A DNA stretch of 62,668 bases. Source: JAANXG01 sp963731035. GTDB lineage: Bacteria; Pseudomonadota; Gammaproteobacteria; Arenicellales; JAANXG01. The notes beneath the pieces were generated by a model. That model saw only the letters and a program-made list of their open reading frames with translations. It was not told the origin of the DNA and searched no databases. A program made the translations under genes and the position numbers. The DNA lies in the NCBI GenBank assembly GCA_963731035.1, contig CAVSUY010000014.1, positions 1-62,668 of the forward strand, in the 5' to 3' direction. This document shows, piece by piece, positions 26,121-35,734 of this stretch (positions are counted from its first letter, which is position 1; every line of letters starts with the position of its first letter).

Positions 26121-26854
26121 AAATCATCCAACCCGGCCTTCAAGGCTTCTATTGTCCCCGCCTCCACCATGTGGCGCAGAAGCTGCGCGTTCAGCCCTCC
26201 TTCCGTCGCGAGGTCGTTGAGCGCCTCGTCCAGACGGTTGGCGCCGTCCTTGGGCATCGCGTTGAGGTAGCCGCTCTCCAGCAGCACGATGTACTTCTCG
26301 GCCGCCTCCCGCCCGCCGGCATGCTCCGCCAGCCAGTCACGCACGATCATCAACTCCTTCATCAAGGTGGACGTCAGGGCCGTCGCCGCAAAATGCGGTT
26401 TCATTGCCGCCTCGGACCGCACCGGGATTACGGTGTTTTGCCGCCCGAACAGTTCGACCAGGGTGGCTGACTCCGGGTACACCGCCAGAGGGCAGCCGCC
26501 GGAGTCCACAAACGGCATCGGAATGGCCACGCACAGCTCCCGCATGTCACCGATCATGCCTGCGATCTCCTCCAGGCTCATCTCGGCCATGACGGAGATC
26601 ACTTTCTGCTCCGCGCGAAACGGCAGACCCGGCAACTCCCTGCGCGCCACCGAAGCCAGCAGGCACAAGACCACTACGTCGCTGCCGGCCACAACGCCTC
26701 GGTTGTCGCTGACCGATACGGTATCGAATTGGGCAGCGAGCGCCTCCGAAACCTCCGCGTTGCGCTCCGACACGAGAATGTCGTACCCGTCCCTGGCCAG
26801 GGCCCTCACCATGGGCGCCGCGATACGGCCGGTGCCGAGGAATCCGATAGTCAT
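26108..26854 (-). CDS. NAD(P)-binding dehydrogenase, pyrroline-5-carboxylate reductase-like
   Basis: The 248-residue protein has an N-terminal Rossmann domain (MTIGFLGTGRIAAPMVRALA, GxGxxA). Next are VVVLCLLASVARRELPGLPF and SVMAEMSLEEI. The C-terminal region contains MKPHFAATALTSTLMKELMI and reads like the ProC / 6-phosphogluconate-dehydrogenase-like dimerisation region. Substrate and cofactor are not certain, and ProC itself is one possibility. The last codons lie in the degenerate end of the 105-bp array. Confidence 0.8.
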   Translation of the reverse strand: MTIGFLGTGRIAAPMVRALARDGYDILVSERNAEVSEALAAQFDTVSVSDNRGVVAGSDVVVLCLLASVARRELPGLPFRAEQKVISVMAEMSLEEIAGMIGDMRELCVAIPMPFVDSGGCPLAVYPESATLVELFGRQNTVIPVRSEAAMKPHFAATALTSTLMKELMIVRDWLAEHAGGREAAEKYIVLLESGYLNAMPKDGANRLDEALNDLATEGGLNAQLLRHMVEAGTIEALKAGLDDLLKR

Positions 26855-27115
26855 GAACAGTCTCCGGTGGTTGTGAATTCCGTATTGTAGGGAATTACAC
26901 CGTTGAGAGCCTGCCCCCCTTCATTGCGAGGCGGCGCAGTCGGCGTGGCAATCCGGAAAACCCATGTCGCCTAGCCCGAGTGCCCGGGTTCTCCGCAATA
27001 GCGGGGTGGGTCGTGGCTGTTCGGGTGATCCTGTCGGTATCCGGCGGCAAGGCGATGTCTCATAATCAAGCCTTCGCATTTTCATAATCTTTCCTTAATT
27101 GCCGGCTGCTCGCCA

Positions 27116-29812
27116 TTGTGGACAATGCCGGCTGCACAGCACGGTGATTTGATATTGAACAACCAGTCCGAATCAGGGGAGACGATCCCGGACAGTCTCG
27201 GCGGTGACGGCGATGTCCGTCTGCGCGACGACGTGCGTCTGCTCGGCGGCTTGCTCGGGGAGACGTTGATCTCCCAGGAAGGCCGGGAGCTTTACGATCT
27301 CGTCGAGCGCATACGCGGCGTCACCAAGACCGCGCGCGCCGATGGCGGACGAGCAGCCGACACTCTCTCCGGTTTGCTCAGCGTTCTGCCGCCCGACCGG
27401 ATCTTCAGCCTGGCGCGCGCCTTCAGTCACTTCCTGGGCCTGGCCAACATCGCCGAGCAGCATCACCAGAACCGTCAAATCCACGAGGCGAACACGCGCG
27501 AGATCCACGACACCGTCGCCCGACTGTTGTCGAATGGCCTCGACGCCGCGGCGATTGGCGCCCTCGCCCATCGGATGGAGATCGGACTGGTCATCACCGC
27601 TCACCCCACCGAGATCAGGCGCCGGACCCTGACCCAGAAATACCACCGCATTGCCAACCTGCTCAGCCAGAGCGACAACCTCGATCCCACCGCCAACGAG
27701 CGCGCCCGCCTGGTCCAGAGCTTGCGAAGGGAAGTGGTGGCGATTTGGGAAACCGATGAAATCCGGCGCGAGCGCCCGACCCCGTTGGACGAGGCCCGCT
27801 CCGGCCTGGTGGTTATGGAGCAGTCCGTCTGGATCGTGCTCCCGGAAGTGCTGCGGGAACTGGATGAAGCGCTGACGACGCACTGCGGCCAAAGCCTGAG
27901 CCTCGACGCCGCCCCGATTCGCTTCGGCTCCTGGATCGGCGGCGACCGCGACGGCAATCCCAACGTCACCCCGGACATCACGCGCCGGGCGTGCCTGATG
28001 GCCCGTTCGATGGCTGCCGGCCTGTACTGGCAGGAGGTGGACGAGCTGCGCCGCGAGCTGTCGATGGTGCGCGCCAACAATACGGTCAACCAACTCGCGC
28101 GCAACGCCCACGAGCCCTACCGGGTGCTGCTGCGTCAGCTCCAGGACCGGCTCGCCGAGACCCGCCGCTGGGTCGACGCGCGCCTCGACAACCGGCGCAC
28201 TGAAGACGGCGGCATCATCGAGTCCATTGACGAAATCGAGCAGACGCTGCGCACCTGCTACCGGTCGCTGCACGAGTGCGGTGCCGGAATCGTCGCCGAC
28301 GGACGCCTCCTGGACTTGATCCGCCGCTGCCGGTGCTTCGGCCTGTCGCTGGTCGCCCTGGACATTCGACAGGAGGCCAGCCGGCACGCCGAGGCGCTGG
28401 ACGCCATCACCACCTATCTCGGTCTCGGGTCTTATCAATCCTGGGACGAAGCCCGGCGCCTGGAGTTTCTGACCACCGAGCTGCGCGGGCGCCGGCCCCT
28501 GATTCCGGATTCCTTCGACGGGCCGGAGCCGGTGAACGAAGTCCTCGCGACATTCCGGGTGCTGGGGGAGATCCCGCGCGAATGCCTGGGCTCCTACGTG
28601 ATCTCAATGGCGTCCCAGGCTTCAGACGTACTGGCCGTCGAGCTCCTGCAGCGCGAGTGCGGCGTGGCGTCGCCGCTGCCCGTTGTGCCGCTGCTCGAGC
28701 GGGTGGAGCACCTCGCGAATGGGGGCACCGTCCTCGAGCGCCTGTTCGACATCGACTGGTACCGCGAGCGAAGCTCCATGCGCCAGGAAATCATGATCGG
28801 GTATTCCGATTCCGCCAAGGACGCCGGCCAGCTCGCCGCCGCCTGGGGCTTGTACCGGGCGCAGGAAGAGTTGACGGAGGTGGCCCGTCGCCTGGGCGTC
28901 GAGCTCAAACTGTTTCACGGCCGCGGCGGCACCGTCGCCCGCGGCGGCATCCCGGCACGTGACGCTATCCGCTCCCTGCCGCCGGGGTCGGTAGACGGGC
29001 GCTTGCGCGTGACCGAGCAAGGCGAGGTGGTGCAGGCCAAGTACGGCCTGCCTGCAACCGCGGAGGAGACCCTCACCACTTATCTGACGTCGGTGCTGGA
29101 AACGAGCCTGTGCCCGCCGCCGCAGCCCAAGCCAAATTGGCGCAGGGCCATGGACGCGATGAGCGAAGTTGCCATGGGCGCCTACCGCGAGCTGGTGCAG
29201 CAGAACCCGCGATTCCTCGACTACTTTCACGCCGCTACCCCGGAGAGCGAGCTCGCCAAGCTCAACATCGGAAGCCGGCCGGCCCGCCGCAAGCCCGGCC
29301 GCGATATCGCCCACCTGCGGGCTATTCCCTGGATCTTCGCCTGGACCCAGACACGCCTGATGCTCCCGGCCTGGCTGGGAGTGGGGTACGGGCTGAAGGC
29401 GGTGGCCGGCGAAGATATTTCGCGGCTGCACGAGATGGAGTCGGAATGGCCGTTCTTCGCCGCCACCCTGGACGCCATCGAGATGGTCCTGGCCAAGACG
29501 GATCCGAACGTCGCCGCCCAGTACGACCAGCGCCTGGTGCCCGAGGACCTGCGTCACTTCGGGCAGGAGCTGCGCGATCGTTTCTCCCGCGTGTACGACG
29601 TGGTGTTGAAGGTGACGCGGCACCGTTCGCCGCTGGAGCACGAACCCGTGACCCGCAAGTCGATCAACCTGCGCAACCCCTATACCGATCCGTTGAACCT
29701 GCTGCAGGTGGAGCTGCTGGACCGGATCCGGCGCGGAGACGACGGCATGGTGCAGGATGCATTGCTGATCACGGTCAACGGCATTGCAGCGGGGATGAGG
29801 AATACGGGGTAG
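27116..29812 (+). CDS. ppc: Phosphoenolpyruvate carboxylase
   Basis: PEPC carboxylates PEP to oxaloacetate, replenishing the TCA cycle. The 898-residue protein carries the catalytic VITAHPTEIRRRTL (His near 162), SWIGGDRDGNPNVTPDITRR, SYVISMASQASDVLAVELL, and IGYSDSAKDAGQLAAAWGLY. FHGRGGTVARGGIPARDAI follows. The C-terminus LLITVNGIAAGMRNTG shows the invariant Asn-Thr-Gly end. The start could be the GTG at 27116 or the ATG at 27125. CATAAT-like hexamers lie upstream at 27060-27090. Confidence 0.98.
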   Translation: MWTMPAAQHGDLILNNQSESGETIPDSLGGDGDVRLRDDVRLLGGLLGETLISQEGRELYDLVERIRGVTKTARADGGRAADTLSGLLSVLPPDRIFSLARAFSHFLGLANIAEQHHQNRQIHEANTREIHDTVARLLSNGLDAAAIGALAHRMEIGLVITAHPTEIRRRTLTQKYHRIANLLSQSDNLDPTANERARLVQSLRREVVAIWETDEIRRERPTPLDEARSGLVVMEQSVWIVLPEVLRELDEALTTHCGQSLSLDAAPIRFGSWIGGDRDGNPNVTPDITRRACLMARSMAAGLYWQEVDELRRELSMVRANNTVNQLARNAHEPYRVLLRQLQDRLAETRRWVDARLDNRRTEDGGIIESIDEIEQTLRTCYRSLHECGAGIVADGRLLDLIRRCRCFGLSLVALDIRQEASRHAEALDAITTYLGLGSYQSWDEARRLEFLTTELRGRRPLIPDSFDGPEPVNEVLATFRVLGEIPRECLGSYVISMASQASDVLAVELLQRECGVASPLPVVPLLERVEHLANGGTVLERLFDIDWYRERSSMRQEIMIGYSDSAKDAGQLAAAWGLYRAQEELTEVARRLGVELKLFHGRGGTVARGGIPARDAIRSLPPGSVDGRLRVTEQGEVVQAKYGLPATAEETLTTYLTSVLETSLCPPPQPKPNWRRAMDAMSEVAMGAYRELVQQNPRFLDYFHAATPESELAKLNIGSRPARRKPGRDIAHLRAIPWIFAWTQTRLMLPAWLGVGYGLKAVAGEDISRLHEMESEWPFFAATLDAIEMVLAKTDPNVAAQYDQRLVPEDLRHFGQELRDRFSRVYDVVLKVTRHRSPLEHEPVTRKSINLRNPYTDPLNLLQVELLDRIRRGDDGMVQDALLITVNGIAAGMRNTG

Positions 29813-29838
29813 TCGGGGTCCGGAGCGTCGACCAGGGA

Positions 29839-30246
29839 AATCGCGGCTGAAGCCGCTCCTACAATCCGTCGTTTGCCGCAGTGCCGAACCCAGGATTGTA
29901 GGAGCGACTTTAGTCGCGATTCCCGGGACGGGCACCAGGCGCACACCTCCTCCGTCCATGGAGGTAGAAGCCGTTCCCACAATCCGCGGATCGACGCAGT
30001 GCCGGGCTTTGGATTGTAGGAGCGACTTTAGTCGCGATTCCCGAGACGGGCACCAGGCGCACACCTCCTCCGTCCATAGAGGCAGAAGCCGTTACCACAA
30101 TCCGCGGATCGAAGCAGTGCCAAGCCCAGGATTGTAGGAGCGACTTTAGTCGCGATTCCCGGGATGGGCACCAGGCGCAGACCTCCTCCATCCATGGAGG
30201 TCGAAGCCGTTACCACAATCTGTGGTTCGTTGTTCTGCCAGGTTCT
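29839..30246. repeat. REP-containing tandem array, 118-bp period
   Basis: Units begin with GGATTGTAGGAGCGACTTTA at 29893, 30011 and 30129, preceded by an inverted REP at 29839. The unit is the reverse complement of the 119-bp unit at 22344. The array starts 27 bp after ppc and fills most of the 649-bp gap to the MBL gene. Confidence 0.93.
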
Positions 30247-30350
30247 GGATTGTCGTCGGTCGCGATAGTAGCGAGCAGGCACCGTCGGTGGATGTGCCGC
30301 AGTCGAAGGAAGGGGTGTACCGCAATCGCGACGGTGGGTCCGGCGTGGTA

Positions 30351-30432
30351 ATCGCGGCTGAAGCCGCTCCTACAATCCGTCGTTTGCCGCAGTGCCGAAC
30401 CCAGGATTGTAGGAGCGACTTTAGTCGCGATC
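30351..30432. repeat. Duplicate of the REP block at 29839-29920
   Basis: The block AATCGCGGCTGAAGCCGCTC ... CAGTGCCGAACCCAGGATTG ... TTTAGTCGCGAT at 30351-30432 repeats 29839-29920 essentially base for base, 512 bp apart. It ends 29 bp before the start of the MBL-fold gene, so it lies in that gene's upstream region. Confidence 0.9.
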
Positions 30433-30461
30433 GGCTCGGCGATCACGATTGCCCCTATGCT

Positions 30462-31448
30462 ATGCTGACGCCCGCATCGAGGGTATTTCACGGGGCGGCA
30501 TTGAAACTGCGCAGGATTCCTTTCTGGCTGGCGGCGACCGTGTTGATCGTGGTCACGTTCGTCGGCATCGGCGGATGGTACTACTACACAACGTCAAACC
30601 GGATCCTGTGGACCATGGTGCACGTCAGCGGCGACCGCTACAGCGGCGACGCCCACCTGCTCGAGTTCCCCGACGGCCACGTGGTGTTGATCGACACGGG
30701 CTTCGACCACTTTACCCGCGGCGCCCTTATTCCCTATCTCGACGACCGCGGCATCGATCACATAGACCAGCTCATCATCACCCATGCGCACCGCAACCAC
30801 TACGGCGGCGTCGTGTCCCTTATCGACCATCTCAAGCACATCGGCGAGATCTACTTCAACCTGCCGCCGAAGTCGCAATGCGACAAGGAAACCTGGTCCA
30901 CCGGCTGCGACTATCAGCACGTGCTGCAGACCCGGCAGGCCATCGAGAAAGCCGGGGTGCCGATCCACGACCTCGCCACCGACGACGTGCTGTACAACAA
31001 TGACAAGCAGGACATCATTCTGGAGGTGGTGCACGTCCACGACGGAGTGAGCAAGCCCATCGGCAGGACCGATATCAACGACACCAGCGCCGTCCTGCGG
31101 CTCGTCTACGGCCGAACCAAGGTGTTGTTCGCCGGCGACCTCAACCGCAAGGGCGGGGACTACCTGGTCGACCAGAACTTCGTCCTGAAGTCCGATATCC
31201 TGACTGCCCCGCACCACGGCGTCGAAAGCGCTGCGTCAAACCGGTTCCTGAACGCCGCGGATCCCCAGGTGCTGATGGTTTCCAACAGCGCCGGAGAGTG
31301 GCAGGGAGCACGCGGGGCCCGCATGCGCCGGTTCGCGGCGGACCACCATATCCCGGCGTACGTCACGGGCCTGAACGGAAACGTGGTCGTCACCTTGAAA
31401 CGCGACGGGTTCACGGTCGATCCCCAGCACCAGGCAGGCGGGGACTAG
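30462..31448 (+). CDS. Membrane-anchored metallo-beta-lactamase-fold protein (ComEC C-domain-like)
   Basis: About 328 residues. An N-terminal TM anchor (FWLAATVLIVVTFVGIGGWY) precedes an MBL fold like the C-terminal domain of ComEC/Rec2: GDAHLLEFPDGHVVLIDTG, IDQLIITHAHRNHYGGV, KVLFAGDLNRKGG and TAPHHGVESAAS. The metal-binding motif reads HAHRNH, with Asn where HxHxDH has Asp. Activity may therefore be altered. It heads a compact plus-strand operon of four genes. An ATG at 30462 was chosen because the upstream frame reads through REP sequence. Confidence 0.85.
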   Translation: MLTPASRVFHGAALKLRRIPFWLAATVLIVVTFVGIGGWYYYTTSNRILWTMVHVSGDRYSGDAHLLEFPDGHVVLIDTGFDHFTRGALIPYLDDRGIDHIDQLIITHAHRNHYGGVVSLIDHLKHIGEIYFNLPPKSQCDKETWSTGCDYQHVLQTRQAIEKAGVPIHDLATDDVLYNNDKQDIILEVVHVHDGVSKPIGRTDINDTSAVLRLVYGRTKVLFAGDLNRKGGDYLVDQNFVLKSDILTAPHHGVESAASNRFLNAADPQVLMVSNSAGEWQGARGARMRRFAADHHIPAYVTGLNGNVVVTLKRDGFTVDPQHQAGGD

Positions 31449-31454
31449 ACGCCG

Positions 31455-32408
31455 GTGGCGTCAGCACGGCGTGCCGGTCTCTACGCTGCCGCGGCGCTGG
31501 TGCTGCCCGCCATCGCCCTGGCCGTGTACCTGTGGCCGGGAAACGGACTGGACTTCCAGCATCCCTCGGTGGTGACCGCGGACCCGCGCCTGAGCCATCC
31601 CGCGGACATCGTGAAGTTCAAGGGCCGGTATGTCGCCACCGAGCTGTACGACAACCGGCTCGCGGTGTTCGACGATGCGCGGCTTGGCGGGCTCAGGTAC
31701 TTCGATCCCAAACGGATAGGCAGGCGGTTCCGCGCGCCGCACTACATGGCCGTCACGCCCTGGCACACGCTGCTGATCAGCAACGGCTGGGGAACCAGCA
31801 TCGTCGAGATCGCCGACCTGGAAGGCGGCGGCTGGAAGCAGTTCCACGGCATCGGCAAACGCTTCAACGCGCCGCACGGCGTGTGCGTGGACGACGACGG
31901 ATGGATCTACGTCGGCGACTCGCTGAACTCGCGGCTGGTCCGGTTCCGCGATATGGACGGCGGCGGCTGGCAGGTCTTCGCGGACGTCGACAAACGCGTG
32001 AGCTACATCCGCGAACTCTACTGCAAAGGCGGCGCGGTCTGGGCGTCCAACTCCTACGAGCGGCGGCCGGGGCTGAATCCCGGCCGGGGCGGCAACCTGT
32101 TGAAGATCACCGACTTCGCCTCCGGCAAGGCGCAGGTCGTCTTTGCCATCAACGACAGCAACGTGACCAGCGCCCTGCCCCTGGGCGACGGTCACGCGCT
32201 CGTGGGCCTGTGGGGAGCGCGGCGGCGACTGGCCCTGGTAGACACCCGGGACCAGTCGCTGAACGTGTTTCCCTACCTCGGCATGGGCACTCCCTACGGC
32301 AGCTATCTCGATGAGGACAAGCACGAGGTCGTCGTCACCTACATCGGCAAGCTGTCCAAGGACGAACACCGCGACGTTGGCGGTATTGCCGTCTACGTGG
32401 ACCGATGA
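31455..32408 (+). CDS. NHL/SMP-30-like beta-propeller protein, membrane-anchored
   Basis: The 317-residue protein starts at a GTG 6 bp after the MBL gene. It has an N-terminal hydrophobic anchor (AGLYAAAALVLPAIALAVYL) and a beta-propeller-like periplasmic part. Repeated blade motifs include GGGWKQFHGIGKRFNAPHGV, DDDGWIYVGDSLNSRLVRF and DMDGGGWQVFADVDKRVSYI. NHL and SMP-30 proteins bind ligands or hydrolyse lactones, but no catalytic set could be assigned. The stop overlaps the MFS start by 4 bases. Confidence 0.75.
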   Translation: MASARRAGLYAAAALVLPAIALAVYLWPGNGLDFQHPSVVTADPRLSHPADIVKFKGRYVATELYDNRLAVFDDARLGGLRYFDPKRIGRRFRAPHYMAVTPWHTLLISNGWGTSIVEIADLEGGGWKQFHGIGKRFNAPHGVCVDDDGWIYVGDSLNSRLVRFRDMDGGGWQVFADVDKRVSYIRELYCKGGAVWASNSYERRPGLNPGRGGNLLKITDFASGKAQVVFAINDSNVTSALPLGDGHALVGLWGARRRLALVDTRDQSLNVFPYLGMGTPYGSYLDEDKHEVVVTYIGKLSKDEHRDVGGIAVYVDR

Positions 32409-33604
32409 GCAACCCCGCAAAAATACGCCCGGGGATCCCAGCCGGAATCTGGGTGCTCGGCGGCGTCAGCCTGCTCATGGATACCGCATCGGAGCTGATC
32501 CATGGACTGCTTCCGGGGTTCCTGGTGGTGGTGCTGGGCGCCAGCGCATTATCTCTGGGGCTCATCGAGGGCGTGGCGGAGTCCACCGCGCTGATCGTGA
32601 AGGTGTTCTCCGGCTCTTTGAGCGACTACCTCGGCCGGCGCAAGGCCCTGACGATCATGGGCTACGGCCTGGCCGCGGCCAGCAAGCCGCTGTTCGCGCT
32701 GGCGACCGGCGTGGGCATGGTGTTCACCGCCAGACTCATAGACCGGATCGGCAAAGGTATCCGCGGCGCGCCGCGGGACGCCCTGGTGGCCGACATTACG
32801 CCTGCGGCCGTGCGCGGCGCGGCCTACGGACTGCGCCAGTCGCTCGACACCGTGGGCGCGTTCCTCGGACCGCTGCTGGCGGTGGCGTTGATGTTGTTGT
32901 GGAACGATGACTTCCGCAAGGTCTTCTGGGTGGCGGTGATTCCGGCGGTGCTCGCCGTCACTCTGCTTGCCTTCGGCATCCGGGAGCCGCAGCGCGAGGG
33001 CGGAAACGACAGACGCGTCAATCCTATCAGCACGCGGGAACTCTCCCGCCTCGGTGCGGACTACTGGTGGGTGGTGATGATCGGCGCCATATTCACCCTG
33101 GCGCGGTTCAGCGAAGCGTTCCTCATACTCCGCGCGCAGCACAGCGGCCTGCCGCTGGCCTGGCTTCCCATGACCCTGGTGGTGATGAACGTGGTTTACG
33201 CCGCCGCGGCCTATCCTTTCGGCAGGCTTTCCGACAAGAAGGGACGCATCACGCTGTTGGCGTCGGGTCTGGTGGTGCTGATTGTCGCCGACCTGGTTCT
33301 GGGCGCCGCCGAATCGCCTGCGGTAGTGCTCGTGGGGGTCGCGATCTGGGGATTGCATATGGGCATGACCCAGGGACTGCTATCCACCATGGTGGCCGAT
33401 ACCGCGCCCGGCGATCTGCGGGGCACGGCGTTCGGGTTCTATAACCTGCTCAGCGGCCTGGCGATGCTGGTCGCGAGCGTAGTGGCCGGCCTGCTGTGGG
33501 ATTTGATCGGCCCGTCTGTCACATTCTACGCCGGCGCCGCGTTCTGCCTGCTTGCCTTGACGGCCATGGCGGTCAAGCGGCCACGCCGGGCGTCGGATCC
33601 GTGA
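32405..33604 (+). CDS. Major facilitator superfamily transporter
   Basis: About 399 residues and 12 predicted TM helices. The cytoplasmic motif GSLSDYLGRRKALTIMGYG matches the MFS A-motif. RLIDRIGKGIRGAPRDALVA and LRQSLDTVGAFLGPLLAVAL are typical of a drug/metabolite exporter subfamily with the RIGKGxRxxPRDAL signature. The second half repeats the motif (YPFGRLSDKKGRITLLASG). The substrate is unknown. It overlaps the NHL gene by 4 bases, so co-expression with the MBL and NHL genes is expected. Confidence 0.92.
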   Translation: MSNPAKIRPGIPAGIWVLGGVSLLMDTASELIHGLLPGFLVVVLGASALSLGLIEGVAESTALIVKVFSGSLSDYLGRRKALTIMGYGLAAASKPLFALATGVGMVFTARLIDRIGKGIRGAPRDALVADITPAAVRGAAYGLRQSLDTVGAFLGPLLAVALMLLWNDDFRKVFWVAVIPAVLAVTLLAFGIREPQREGGNDRRVNPISTRELSRLGADYWWVVMIGAIFTLARFSEAFLILRAQHSGLPLAWLPMTLVVMNVVYAAAAYPFGRLSDKKGRITLLASGLVVLIVADLVLGAAESPAVVLVGVAIWGLHMGMTQGLLSTMVADTAPGDLRGTAFGFYNLLSGLAMLVASVVAGLLWDLIGPSVTFYAGAAFCLLALTAMAVKRPRRASDP

Positions 33605-33642
33605 GTCCAAGGTGAGGCCGGGCGGCCGCAGGCGCCTGCATA

Positions 33643-35691
33643 GTGCGGGAGACGAAAGACATAGAGATACATGCGATCGTAGACTGGGTCATCGGACATC
33701 CCGATTGGGCGGCCGCAGCCGTGTTCATTGTGGCACTGTCCGAGTCGCTTGCCGTCGTCGGCCTGGTAGTGCCGGGCGCTACCATCATGCTCGCAGCCGG
33801 TGCGCTGATTGCGCTCGGTGCGATGAGCTTTTGGACCACCACCCTGCTCGCCGTGGCGGGCGCCATCGCCGGAGACGGGATCAGCTTCTGGATCGGCCGT
33901 CGCTACCGCGACCGCCTGCGCGGTGTCTGGCCTTTCCACCGCCACCCGGACTGGTTATCCCGTGGCGAAGCGTTCTTCGAACGGCACGGCGGCAAGAGTG
34001 TCGTCTTCGGCCGCTTCGTCGGCCCGGTGCGGGCTTTCGTTCCCATCGTCGCCGGCATGCTGGGCATGCCGCCGGTGAGCTTCTACACCATGAACATCCT
34101 GTCCGCCCTCGCCTGGGCACCGGCCTACCTGCTGCCCGGCATGGCGTTCGGCGCCTCACTGGCACTGGCGGGCGTGGTGGCAACGCGGCTGGCGGCGCTG
34201 CTGCTTGTGCTCGGCGCACTGACCTGGTTCGTGATCTGGCTGGTCCGCGCGGTGTACCGCCTGCTGTCGCCGCGAGCCGCCGCAATGGCGCAAACACTGC
34301 TTGTCTGGGCCGGTCGCCATCCGCTGGGGGCGAAGGCAATCCGCGGGCTGCTGGACCCCGCGCGGCCGGCGCCCCGCGCCCTGTTGGCCATGGGCGTGCT
34401 ATTCCTGGGCGCCGCCTGGCTGTTCCTGGGGGTGCTGGAGGACGTCGTCACCGGCGATCCGCTGGTGCGCGCCGACCAGGGTTTCTTCCAGCTTGCCCAG
34501 GGGCTGCGGACGCCGTGGGGCGACCGGGTCATGGTCTTCATCACCGAGCTCGGCGACGGCATGGTCATCGCCCTGGTCGCGGCCGCGGTGCTGGTCTGGC
34601 TGCTGTGGCGGCGGCGCTGGCGCGCCGCCGGCTACTGGGTGGCCGCCATCGGCTTCGGCCAGCTCGCCGCCACCATGATCAAGCTGGTGCTGCAGCGCTC
34701 GCGGCCTTTTACCGGTCTGTACGACGGCGGATTATCTGTCTATGCCTTCCCGAGCGGCCACGCCACCATGAGCATGGTCGCTTATGGTTTTCTGGCGGTG
34801 CTCGTCGCCGGCACGCTGCAGGCGGGGCGACGGTGGATTCCGTACGCGGCCGCCGCGTTGCTGATCACCACCATCTCGCTGTCGCGCCTGTACCTGGGTG
34901 CCCATTGGCTTTCCGATGTCCTCGGCGGCCTGAGCCTCGGCCTGGCCTGGGTTTGCCTCCTGGGTATCGCCTACTTTCGGCACGCGCCGGCGGGACCCGT
35001 TTCGCAAGGACTGCCGGTGGTGGCACTGCTGGCACTGATCCTCGCAGGTGCCTGGCACGTGACCACCCGCTATTCGTCCGATCTGCAACGCTATACGCCC
35101 CACCTCGCAGTCGAGCACATGGACGCGGCCTCGTGGTGGCGGGATGACTGGCGCCGGTTGCCGGCCTACCGGCGGGACCTCGAGGGAGAGTTCGAGGAGC
35201 CGCTCAACGTGCAGTGGAGCGGCACCCTGGACAACCTGCGCCGGGAGCTGGAGGCGCGGGGCTGGAGGTCGCCGGTCCCGTTGACCGCGGCCAACGCGTT
35301 GAAGTGGCTGCTGCCGGATTCGAGGCTCGCCGACCTGCCGATGCTGCCCCACGTTCACAAGGGCCGGAACGAATCCCTGTTGATGCTGGGCCCACCGGGA
35401 GAGTCCCCGGCGGATGACCACAACCGGCAGCTCGTTCTGCGACTGTGGAAGACCGGGTTCGTGCTCGATCCGTCGGCGACGCCGCTTTGGGTGGGAGGCG
35501 TGTATATCCAGAAGTCACGGCATATTCTGCTGCTGAGGGTGCCCGTGACGGCGCACGAGTACGACACGCCCTTGGAGCTGATGAGGAAGTCGCTGGGTGA
35601 TCTGCAGCAGCGGACGGTTGAACGTAACACCAGCGTGACGCGCAAGGGTTACGCGTGGAAGGGGAACGTGGTGCTGCTGCGTGATCGGTGA
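33643..35691 (+). CDS. DedA - PAP2 phosphatase - LssY-like C-domain fusion membrane protein
   Basis: The protein has 682 residues from a GTG. Residues about 1-215 are a DedA/SNARE-associated membrane domain (ESLAVVGLVVPGATIMLAAG; GRFVGPVRAFVPIVAGMLGM). Residues about 300-450 form a PAP2 acid-phosphatase domain with KLVLQRSRPF, YAFPSGHATMSM and SRLYLGAHWLSDVLGG, the three phosphatase motifs. The C-terminal 200 residues (LNVQWSGTLDNLRRELEARG) resemble the LssY C-terminal domain. This architecture suggests undecaprenyl-pyrophosphate or phospholipid phosphate processing at the membrane. It is last in the MBL-NHL-MFS operon. Confidence 0.9.
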   Translation: MRETKDIEIHAIVDWVIGHPDWAAAAVFIVALSESLAVVGLVVPGATIMLAAGALIALGAMSFWTTTLLAVAGAIAGDGISFWIGRRYRDRLRGVWPFHRHPDWLSRGEAFFERHGGKSVVFGRFVGPVRAFVPIVAGMLGMPPVSFYTMNILSALAWAPAYLLPGMAFGASLALAGVVATRLAALLLVLGALTWFVIWLVRAVYRLLSPRAAAMAQTLLVWAGRHPLGAKAIRGLLDPARPAPRALLAMGVLFLGAAWLFLGVLEDVVTGDPLVRADQGFFQLAQGLRTPWGDRVMVFITELGDGMVIALVAAAVLVWLLWRRRWRAAGYWVAAIGFGQLAATMIKLVLQRSRPFTGLYDGGLSVYAFPSGHATMSMVAYGFLAVLVAGTLQAGRRWIPYAAAALLITTISLSRLYLGAHWLSDVLGGLSLGLAWVCLLGIAYFRHAPAGPVSQGLPVVALLALILAGAWHVTTRYSSDLQRYTPHLAVEHMDAASWWRDDWRRLPAYRRDLEGEFEEPLNVQWSGTLDNLRRELEARGWRSPVPLTAANALKWLLPDSRLADLPMLPHVHKGRNESLLMLGPPGESPADDHNRQLVLRLWKTGFVLDPSATPLWVGGVYIQKSRHILLLRVPVTAHEYDTPLELMRKSLGDLQQRTVERNTSVTRKGYAWKGNVVLLRDR

Positions 35692-35734
35692 GGGGCGGCG
35701 GTTGGTTGATTCCTTCCTCGCTCTGATCCGCTCC

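Noticed and set aside
30222..30461. 80-codon N-terminal extension of the MBL protein
   Set aside because: The extension is encoded by REP sequence, and the membrane anchor follows the later ATG at 30462.
33612..35147. Plus-strand 511-codon frame overlapping the DedA-PAP2 gene in another frame
   Set aside because: It is Arg/Pro/Gly-rich with no motif, whereas the other frame encodes complete DedA and PAP2 signatures.
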